A stretch of DNA of 5,601 bases, from positions 1,635 through 7,235 of the forward strand of contig MGXL01000039.1 in NCBI GenBank assembly GCA_001801365.1. Direction: 5' to 3'. This document shows, piece by piece, positions 1-5,601 of this stretch (positions are counted from its first letter, which is position 1; each line of letters opens with the position of its first letter). The notes under the pieces were generated by a model, which was given only the letters and a program-made list of their open reading frames with translations, did not search any database and was not told where the DNA came from. This DNA comes from Gammaproteobacteria bacterium RBG_16_57_12 (lineage in GTDB: Bacteria > Pseudomonadota > Gammaproteobacteria > RBG-16-57-12). A program made the position numbers and the translations under genes.

Positions 1-2
1 AA

Positions 3-605
3 AAGGCCCTGAACACCAAAAGTCTGGCCTGGGATCTGCAGCCGGGGGAGGGTGCCTTCTACGGGCCCAAGATCGAGTTCTCCCTCAAGGACTGCCTGGG
101 CCGCGTCTGGCAGTGCGGCACCATCCAGGTGGACTTCAATATGCCTGACCGGCTAGAGGCCGGCTATATCACCGAAGATGGCAGCAAACAGGTACCGGTG
201 ATGTTGCACCGCGCCATACTCGGTTCCATGGAGCGATTTATCGGCATTCTGATCGAGCACTACGCCGGAATCTTCCCTTTATGGCTGGCGCCGGTCCAGC
301 TGGCGGTCCTGAATATCACCGACCGGCAGGCCGAATATGTGCAAAAAGTGACAAATAGTCTGAAAGAAAGTGGTTTTCGCGCCATTTCGGACTTGAGAAA
401 TGAGAAAATAGGCTTTAAAATTCGCGAACATACATTACAGAGAATTCCCTATCTCCTGGTACTGGGTGACCGGGAGGTGGAAGAACATACTGTGACCGTG
501 AGAGCACGCGACGGTAAGGACCTGGGCAGTATGACGCTTGAGGCGTTCACTGACAGGCTTACGCAGGAGCTTGCACGACGCGGTCGGATTGTTTTGGAGG
601 ATTAA
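3..605 (+). CDS. thrS: Threonyl-tRNA synthetase, C-terminal part (5' end outside window)
   Basis: Cytoplasmic class II aminoacyl-tRNA synthetase that charges tRNA-Thr with threonine. The reading frame is open from position 3, so the gene enters from the left edge; 200 residues are visible, matching about residues 443-642 of the 642-residue E. coli enzyme. Seen: [10 protein letters not shown] near the start of the fragment, then [13 protein letters not shown], then [14 protein letters not shown], which is class II motif 3. The His of LHRAI (fragment residue 69) lies 131 residues from the C-terminus, the same distance as zinc ligand His511 in E. coli. The last ~105 residues, from PLWLAPVQ onward, form the anticodon-binding domain, including the conserved [15 protein letters not shown] stretch. 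The N-terminal TGS/editing domains and motifs 1 and 2 lie outside the window. The gene stops 3 nt before infC, and its 3' part appears to contain an infC promoter (393-421). Confidence 0.97.
   Translation, partial: KALNTKSLAWDLQPGEGAFYGPKIEFSLKDCLGRVWQCGTIQVDFNMPDRLEAGYITEDGSKQVPVMLHRAILGSMERFIGILIEHYAGIFPLWLAPVQLAVLNITDRQAEYVQKVTNSLKESGFRAISDLRNEKIGFKIREHTLQRIPYLLVLGDREVEEHTVTVRARDGKDLGSMTLEAFTDRLTQELARRGRIVLED
393..421 (+). promoter_or_regulatory. Candidate sigma70 promoter inside thrS, for infC-rpmI-rplT
   Basis: The -35 box TTGAGA (393-398, 5 of 6 to TTGACA) and -10 box TAAAAT (416-421, 5 of 6 to TATAAT) are separated by exactly 17 nt, in a locally AT-rich part of thrS. Transcription would start near 428, about 180 nt before the infC start. 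In E. coli, infC is known to have promoters within thrS, so position and direction fit. The match was found by eye, and the boxes fall in codons for a conserved protein segment ([10 protein letters not shown]), so part of the match could be constrained by protein sequence. Confidence 0.55.
596..601 (+). promoter_or_regulatory. Ribosome binding site that fixes the infC start
   Basis: GGAGGA, a strong Shine-Dalgarno sequence, overlaps the last codons of thrS and ends 7 nt before the ATC at 609. There is no ATG, GTG or TTG in frame between the thrS stop and GTG 666, so this site supports ATC 609 as the real start and suggests translational coupling with thrS. Confidence 0.8.
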
Positions 606-608
606 ACT

Positions 609-1127
609 ATCGCTGCAGAAAAGAAAACCCGGGTAAACGACGAGATCACCACACGAGAAATTCGCGTGATCGGACCCGAGGGGGATCAGCTGGGCATCAT
701 GGCTATCGATGCCGCCAAGCAAATTGCATTTGATGCAGAGCTGGATCTGGTGGAGATTTCACCCAATGCCGAGCCGCCGGTCTGCCGGGTCATGGACTAC
801 GGCAAATTCGTGTTCGAGACGAACAAGAAAAAACAGGCGGCTAAAAAGAAGCAGAAGCAGATTCACATCAAGGAAGTGAAATTCCGTCCTGGGACGGAAG
901 AAGGGGATTATCAGGTAAAACTTCGCAACCTGATACGTTTCCTGAATGACGGGGATAAGGCCAAAGTCACCTTGCGGTTCAGAGGCCGCGAAATGGTGCA
1001 CAAGGAACTTGGCCAGCGTTTGTTGGACCGCATCGAGGCGGACTTGTCGAGCTACGGCGTTATTGAACAAAAGCCGAAGTTTGAGGGACGCCTGATGGTG
1101 ATGGTCGTGGCGCCCAAGGCCAAATAA
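609..1127 (+). CDS. infC: Translation initiation factor IF-3 (ATC start codon)
   Basis: IF3 binds the 30S subunit, keeps it apart from 50S and checks the start codon-initiator tRNA pairing. Read from ATC 609, the protein has 172 residues (E. coli 180). N-terminal domain: [18 protein letters not shown], then [21 protein letters not shown] at about 47-67; the IF3 signature [10 protein letters not shown] sits at 60-69. A lysine-rich linker ([12 protein letters not shown]) follows, then the C-terminal ribosome-binding domain with [23 protein letters not shown] and [14 protein letters not shown] [10 protein letters not shown]. Start choice: starting at GTG 666 would cut off the first beta strand of the N domain and has no Shine-Dalgarno, whereas homology continues upstream of it and GGAGGA lies just before ATC 609. 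E. coli infC starts with AUU, also 3 nt after thrS, and IF3 represses its own translation through that codon. The same control is inferred here. Confidence 0.95.
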   Translation: MAAEKKTRVNDEITTREIRVIGPEGDQLGIMAIDAAKQIAFDAELDLVEISPNAEPPVCRVMDYGKFVFETNKKKQAAKKKQKQIHIKEVKFRPGTEEGDYQVKLRNLIRFLNDGDKAKVTLRFRGREMVHKELGQRLLDRIEADLSSYGVIEQKPKFEGRLMVMVVAPKAK

Positions 1128-1172
1128 ACGCGCTATCCCGATTTTTTATCAATCGAATGCGGAGGAGAGACT

Positions 1173-1367
1173 ATGCCTAAACTGAAATCAAATCGTGGCG
1201 CTGCCAAGCGCTTTAAACCCAAGGCCTCGGGCGGCTTCAAGCGTGCCCAGTCACACCGTCGCCATATCCTGACCAAGAAAAGTACCAAGCGGAAACGTCA
1301 TCTGCGCGCGCCCTCCATGGTCGCCGCGGTTGATGTCAAGGCCGTACGTCAGATGTTAAGCGCATAA
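1173..1367 (+). CDS. rpmI: 50S ribosomal protein bL35
   Basis: Small, very basic protein of the large ribosomal subunit; 64 residues (65 in E. coli). [24 protein letters not shown] at the start and the central [15 protein letters not shown] are family hallmarks. The ATG is preceded by a near-perfect Shine-Dalgarno GGAGGAGA (1161-1168). It lies 45 nt after infC and 20 nt before rplT. In E. coli, bL20 (the rplT product) represses translation from the rpmI start by binding an operator that uses infC sequence, and rplT is translationally coupled to rpmI. The same arrangement here makes that control likely, but I could not confirm the operator fold by eye. Confidence 0.97.
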   Translation: MPKLKSNRGAAKRFKPKASGGFKRAQSHRRHILTKKSTKRKRHLRAPSMVAAVDVKAVRQMLSA

Positions 1368-1387
1368 CAGGATAGAGGTGACCAGAC

Positions 1388-1747
1388 ATGCCAAGAGTTA
1401 AAAGAGGCGTTACTGCCCGCGCCAGACACAAAAAAGTAATTGCACAGGCCCAGGGGCACTCGGGCCGCCGCAAGAATGTATTCCGTGTAGCCAAACAGTC
1501 CGTGATCAAGGCCGGACAGTACGCCTATCGTGACCGTCGTCAACGCAAGCGTCAGTTCCGTGCCCTGTGGGTTGCCCGTATCAACGCGGCAGCGCGGGAA
1601 GTTGGCCTTTCCTACAGCCGCTTTATCAATGGGCTGAAAAAGGCGGAGATTGAGATCGATCGTAAGGTGCTCGCCGATATGGCGGTATTCGATAAGAATG
1701 CATTCTCTGTCCTGGCGGATAAGGCTAAGGCCAGCCTCGCCAATTAA
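1388..1747 (+). CDS. rplT: 50S ribosomal protein bL20
   Basis: Early-assembling large-subunit protein that binds 23S rRNA; in E. coli it is also the translational repressor of rpmI-rplT. It has 119 residues (118 in E. coli). The basic N-terminal tail, with [16 protein letters not shown], and the central run [19 protein letters not shown] are characteristic, as is the C-terminal [24 protein letters not shown], part of the globular rRNA-binding domain that also recognises the mRNA operator. GAGGTG at 1375-1380 is a good ribosome binding site 7 nt before the ATG. The gene follows rpmI by 20 nt and is followed by a terminator-like hairpin at 1801-1835. Confidence 0.98.
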   Translation: MPRVKRGVTARARHKKVIAQAQGHSGRRKNVFRVAKQSVIKAGQYAYRDRRQRKRQFRALWVARINAAAREVGLSYSRFINGLKKAEIEIDRKVLADMAVFDKNAFSVLADKAKASLAN

Positions 1748-1800
1748 GTGCGCAAGGCTGTGTCTGTTCAGGTAGCAATCCGAGCAGCACTGGCAACTTG

Positions 1801-1835
1801 AAAAGGGGAAAGGGCTGGATCCTTTCCCCTTTTTT
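1801..1835 (+). terminator. Intrinsic terminator or attenuator between rplT and pheS
   Basis: Perfect 13-bp stem, AAAAGGGGAAAGG (1801-1813) with CCTTTCCCCTTTT (1821-1833), 7-nt loop GCTGGAT, and a run of six T (1830-1835). This is the form of a Rho-independent terminator. It lies 31 nt before the pheS start with no clear promoter between, so either pheST is reached by readthrough (attenuation) or an unseen promoter exists. E. coli pheST is controlled by an attenuator after the Phe-rich pheM leader peptide; no Phe-rich short frame precedes this hairpin. Confidence 0.88.
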
Positions 1836-2883
<1,048 letters not shown>

Positions 2884-2900
2884 CGCATTGGAAAGACGTC

Positions 2901-5279
2901 ATGAGATTCAGTGAACAATGGTTGCGCGAGTGGATCAATCCCCCGGTGGATAGTGCCGCGCTGGCGCATCAGCTGACCATGGCCGGGCTGGAAGTGGATG
3001 CCGTGGAGCCGGCGGCGCCAGGCTTTTCCGGTGTGGTGGTCGGCAGGGTGCTGTCGGTCGCGCCCCATCCTGATGCGGAAAGATTGCAGATCTGCCAGGT
3101 CGATGCCGGCGGTGGACACGTGCTGACCATCGTCTGCGGCGCAAGAAACGTGGCCCCCGGGCTGCCTGTGCCACTGGCGCTGATCGATGCCGTGTTGCCG
3201 GGCGGGCTGAAGATCAAGCGCAGCAAGTTACGCGGTGTGGAATCGTTCGGCATGCTGTGTTCGGCCAGGGAGTTGGGTCTGGCAGAAACTGCCGAGGGGC
3301 TGATGATCCTGGATGATGACGCGCTTGCCGGCACGGATTTGCGCGACTATCTGAAACTGAATGACCACTGCATCGAACTGGGCCTGACGCCCAACCGCGG
3401 CGATTGCCTGAGTATTGCCGGCATCGCGCGTGAGGTCGCTGTGCTGAATGACATGCAGGCCGCCCGGCCTGAAGTGCCTGAAATAGCGCCACAGAGCAAG
3501 GCGACATTACCGGTGGAGATCACGGCGCGGCAGGATTGCGCCCGTTATGTTGGCCGGACGATCACCGGCATCAACCCGCAGGCAAAAACACCTTTATGGT
3601 TGCAGGAGCGTTTGAGGCGTAGCGGCCTGCGCAGCCTCGGCCCGGTTGTTGATGTCACCAACTATGTATTACTCGAACTGGGTCAGCCCATGCATGCCTT
3701 TGACCTGACCAGGCTTGATAATGGCATCAAGGTTCGCCATGCGCTGCCCGGCGAAATATTGGAATTGCTGGATGGCAAGGAAATTGCTCTGAGCGCCGGC
3801 ACGCTGATCATTGCCGATCATGCCAGGCCGGTGGCGCTGGCGGGCGTCATGGGCGGTACAGCAACGGCGGTGAATGAATCCACCCGCGATGTCTTTCTTG
3901 AGAGCGCCTTCTTCAATCCGCTGTCGATTGCGGGCAAGGCGCGCGAATATGGCCTGCATACTGATTCCTCGCACCGTTTTGAGCGGGGTGTAGATCCGGC
4001 GATACAGCGACTCGCCATGGAACGGGCAACGGGTTTATTGCTGGACATCGTCGGAGGGATTCCGGGCGAAATCATCGAAGTGATGGTCCGCGAGACACTA
4101 CCGACACGACAGCCCATTCTGCTGCGTCATGAAAAAGTGAACAGTATGCTTGGGATCAAAATCACTACGGCAGAAATCACCAGGATTCTGGAACGCTTGG
4201 GTATGCAGGTAATCGGGCGGGGCAATGCCTGGGAGATTACTCCGCCCGGCTTCCGTTTTGACCTTACCATAGAGGTGGATCTGATTGAGGAGCTCGCCAG
4301 AATTTATGGCTATAACCGGATACCGGTAGCCCGGCCGCGCAGCCTGATGGAAATCAGGCCACGGCCGGAGTCACGGCTTGAGTCTGGCGCCATCAAGCAA
4401 CTGCTGGTCAACCGTGGCTATCAGGAGGTCATTACCTATAGCTTTGTCGATCCGAACCTGCCGGAACTGCTTACACCCGGGATCAAGGCCATGGTGCTGG
4501 CCAATCCGATTTCGGCGGACATGTCGGTCATGCGCACCACTCTGTGGGCAGGACTGATCCATACCCTGTGCTACAACTTGAACCGCCAGCAGGCTCGCGT
4601 ACGAATCTTTGAGCAGGGCCTCAAATATGCCCGGCATGGCAAGGAGATCAACCAGACCAATACACTTGCCGGATTAATCTGTGGCAGCAATTATCCGGAG
4701 CAATGGGGGGAGCCGTCCCGTGACGTGGATTTCTATGATCTCAAGGGTGATGTCGAAGTCTTACTGGGCTTGAATACGGCCGATGAGTTTGAATTCAGAC
4801 CAGGCCAGCATCCGGCCTTGCACCCGGGGAAAACGGCACAGATACTGCGGAATAATTTGCCGGTTGGCTGGGTCGGCGCGCTCCACCCAGAAATACTAAA
4901 TTACTTTAAAATATCATATCAAGTATTTGTATTTGAAATAGATTATATATCTATTTCCAGTGCAAAAAGAGTGCCACACTACCGTGAGATGTCCCGCTTT
5001 CCATCGATCAGGCGGGATATCGCGGTGGTGGTGGATGACTCGGTAACGGCGCAGTCGGTATTTGATTGCCTTAAAAATATATCCAGCGATTTCTTGCAGG
5101 AGTTGCAGTTGTTTGATATGTTTACTGGCAAAGGTATTGATTCAGGTAAAAAAAGTCTTGCCTTGTGTTTAATTTTGCAGCACCGCGACCGTACGCTTAC
5201 CGATGATGAGGTTGATACACTGGTGGGGCAGGTAGTGTCGTTACTAGAACAACAACTGGATGCGAAATTGAGAGATTGA
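2901..5279 (+). CDS. pheT: Phenylalanyl-tRNA synthetase beta subunit
   Basis: Partner of PheS; binds tRNA-Phe and removes mischarged tyrosine. It has 792 residues (795 in E. coli), so it is full length. Domains in order: N-terminal B1 ([11 protein letters not shown]); OB-fold tRNA-binding domain from about 44 ([18 protein letters not shown]) to 150; B3/B4 editing domain about 210-385 ([38 protein letters not shown]); B5 about 400-476 with the Mg-binding residues D454, D460, E463 and E464, at the same numbers as in E. coli; a catalytic-like core; and a C-terminal FDX-ACB anticodon-binding domain about 698-792 ([24 protein letters not shown]). The Shine-Dalgarno GGAAAG (2890-2895) is weak, as expected for a gene coupled to pheS. 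Codons at about 4890-4970 are strikingly AT-rich and contain a putative IHF site. The stop lies 2 nt before ihfA. Confidence 0.98.
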   Translation: MRFSEQWLREWINPPVDSAALAHQLTMAGLEVDAVEPAAPGFSGVVVGRVLSVAPHPDAERLQICQVDAGGGHVLTIVCGARNVAPGLPVPLALIDAVLPGGLKIKRSKLRGVESFGMLCSARELGLAETAEGLMILDDDALAGTDLRDYLKLNDHCIELGLTPNRGDCLSIAGIAREVAVLNDMQAARPEVPEIAPQSKATLPVEITARQDCARYVGRTITGINPQAKTPLWLQERLRRSGLRSLGPVVDVTNYVLLELGQPMHAFDLTRLDNGIKVRHALPGEILELLDGKEIALSAGTLIIADHARPVALAGVMGGTATAVNESTRDVFLESAFFNPLSIAGKAREYGLHTDSSHRFERGVDPAIQRLAMERATGLLLDIVGGIPGEIIEVMVRETLPTRQPILLRHEKVNSMLGIKITTAEITRILERLGMQVIGRGNAWEITPPGFRFDLTIEVDLIEELARIYGYNRIPVARPRSLMEIRPRPESRLESGAIKQLLVNRGYQEVITYSFVDPNLPELLTPGIKAMVLANPISADMSVMRTTLWAGLIHTLCYNLNRQQARVRIFEQGLKYARHGKEINQTNTLAGLICGSNYPEQWGEPSRDVDFYDLKGDVEVLLGLNTADEFEFRPGQHPALHPGKTAQILRNNLPVGWVGALHPEILNYFKISYQVFVFEIDYISISSAKRVPHYREMSRFPSIRRDIAVVVDDSVTAQSVFDCLKNISSDFLQELQLFDMFTGKGIDSGKKSLALCLILQHRDRTLTDDEVDTLVGQVVSLLEQQLDAKLRD
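4917..4929 (+). promoter_or_regulatory. Putative IHF binding site within pheT, upstream of ihfA
   Basis: TATCAAGTATTTG matches the IHF consensus WATCAANNNNTTR at every fixed position. The 26 nt just upstream (4891-4916) contain only three G/C bases, fitting the AT-rich tract that strengthens natural IHF sites on that side. The site is about 350 nt before ihfA. In E. coli, ihfA (himA) is transcribed partly from a promoter within pheT and is repressed by IHF, so an autoregulatory role is plausible. A consensus this short also occurs by chance in AT-rich DNA. Confidence 0.45.
4935..4957. repeat. Perfect inverted repeat inside pheT
   Basis: GAAATAGAT (4935-4943) and ATCTATTTC (4949-4957) form a perfect 9-bp inverted repeat around TATAT. 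It starts 5 nt after the putative IHF site and sits in the same AT-rich patch of pheT, in codons for a poorly conserved segment (FEIDYISIS). It might be an operator for a dimeric regulator or an AT-rich DNA-unwinding/promoter element, or chance in low-complexity sequence. There is no T-run after it, so it is not an intrinsic terminator on the + strand. Confidence 0.5.
5094..5122 (+). promoter_or_regulatory. Weak candidate promoter for ihfA inside pheT
   Basis: TTGCAG (5094-5099) and TATGTT (5117-5122) are spaced 17 nt apart, and TGA before the -10 gives an extended -10 (TGnTATGTT). The -35 matches only 3 of 6 and the -10 only 4 of 6. It is about 160 nt before the ihfA start. This is the best spaced pair I found in the last 400 nt of pheT, but it is weak evidence. 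Confidence 0.2.
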
Positions 5280-5281
5280 AT

Positions 5282-5587
5282 ATGGCGTTAACCAAAGCAG
5301 ATATGGCTGAAAAGCTCTTTCAGGAAGTTGGTTTGAACAAACGTGAAGCCAAGGAAATTGTCGAAGCCTTTTTTGAGGAAATTCGTCTCGCACTTGAAAA
5401 TGGCCAATCCGTGAAATTATCCGGATTCGGAAATTTTGATCTCCGCAAAAAAAATCAGCGCCCGGGGCGCAATCCCAAGACCGGTGAAGAAATTCCGATT
5501 TCCTCTCGTCGTGTCGTGACTTTCCGCGCTGGACAAAAACTCAAAGCCAAGGTAGAGATCTATGCTGGAAGCCGCGAACAACAATGA
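5282..5587 (+). CDS. ihfA: Integration host factor alpha subunit
   Basis: Nucleoid protein that with IHF beta forms a heterodimer bending DNA sharply at specific sites, acting in transcription, recombination and replication. It has 101 residues (99 in E. coli). Seen: [14 protein letters not shown]-terminus; helix [25 protein letters not shown] signature from GFGNFDLR (48-55) to GRNPKTG (62-68), with Pro65, which intercalates into DNA, at the tip of the beta arm; then [17 protein letters not shown] at 5276 would add two residues, but the ATG at 5282 matches the family start and is preferred. It lies 2 nt after the pheT stop with only GAGAGA (5270-5275) as a ribosome binding site inside pheT, so coupling is likely. 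Its last 26 nt overlap the next gene in another frame. Confidence 0.97.
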   Translation: MALTKADMAEKLFQEVGLNKREAKEIVEAFFEEIRLALENGQSVKLSGFGNFDLRKKNQRPGRNPKTGEEIPISSRRVVTFRAGQKLKAKVEIYAGSREQQ

Positions 5588-5601
5588 GTTACCCGCCATT
5601 C
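5562..5601 (+). CDS. Start of a probable MerR-family regulator (3' end outside window)
   Basis: A frame opens with ATG at 5562, inside the ihfA 3' end, and runs to the window edge, giving [17 protein letters not shown] (5549-5552) and GAGA (5555-5558) upstream can serve as ribosome binding site. In many gammaproteobacteria ihfA is followed by a MerR-type transcriptional regulator whose N-terminus, as I recall it, resembles MLE..NNELP.IPGKRYFTIGEV, and these 13 residues fit that. The helix-turn-helix itself is outside the window, so the call rests on a short N-terminal match and synteny. The 26-nt overlap with ihfA suggests translational coupling. An alternative start at ATG 5584 (frame MSYPPF) overlaps the ihfA stop but has less support. 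Confidence 0.65.
   Translation, partial: MLEAANNNELPAI

Noticed and set aside
666..668. GTG as the infC start
   Set aside because: It would remove conserved residues of the IF3 N domain ([12 protein letters not shown]) and has no Shine-Dalgarno, while ATC 609 has an excellent one.
1147..1159. TATCAATCGAATG in the infC-rpmI gap as an IHF site
   Set aside because: One fixed position of WATCAANNNNTTR is wrong and the downstream context is not AT-rich. It is more likely chance.
1748..1801. GTG-started 17-residue frame directly after the rplT stop, as a pheM-like leader peptide
   Set aside because: It contains no Phe codons and no separate ribosome binding site, so nothing supports a leader role beyond its position.
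5168..5173. TTTAAT as a -10 box for ihfA
   Set aside because: No acceptable -35 box lies 16-18 nt upstream and there is no extended -10 TG at the right place.

Overview
The window is a conserved translation and nucleoid-protein gene cluster from a gammaproteobacterium, all on the + strand: thrS (3' end) - infC - rpmI - rplT - pheS - pheT - ihfA - start of a MerR-family gene. Gene order, the IHF alpha gene behind pheT, and close protein similarity to the E. coli versions support the class. Differences (no Phe-rich leader peptide before pheS, a four-cysteine insert in PheS, a merR-like gene overlapping ihfA) point away from the enteric bacteria, but the sequence alone does not fix the family. 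Base composition is moderately GC-rich, with three AT-rich patches: about 340-440 in thrS, the rplT-pheS gap, and about 4890-4970 in pheT. Each of these carries a candidate regulatory signal.

Layout: 3-605 is the C-terminal 200 residues of threonyl-tRNA synthetase. After only 3 nt comes infC (609-1127), whose start is best read as the rare codon ATC behind a strong Shine-Dalgarno sequence. rpmI (1173-1367) and rplT (1388-1747) encode ribosomal proteins bL35 and bL20. The 119-nt gap 1748-1866 holds a textbook hairpin plus T-run and then the pheS ribosome binding site. pheS (1867-2883, GTG start) and pheT (2901-5279) encode the two subunits of phenylalanyl-tRNA synthetase. ihfA (5282-5587) begins 2 nt after pheT, and the last 40 nt (5562-5601) open a second frame that looks like the MerR-type regulator often found behind ihfA. 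No stretch over 300 nt lacks a gene.

How they work together: two tRNA synthetases, initiation factor 3 and two large-subunit ribosomal proteins are co-oriented and probably partly co-transcribed, with internal control points. Visible candidates are a near-consensus sigma70 promoter inside thrS (393-421) feeding infC-rpmI-rplT, IF3 self-control through the ATC start, the terminator/attenuator before pheS, and a perfect match to the IHF consensus inside pheT (4917-4929), upstream of ihfA, suggesting IHF autoregulation.

I found no defence system, mobile element, CRISPR array or RNA gene. This is a housekeeping region, and its interest lies in the embedded regulatory signals.
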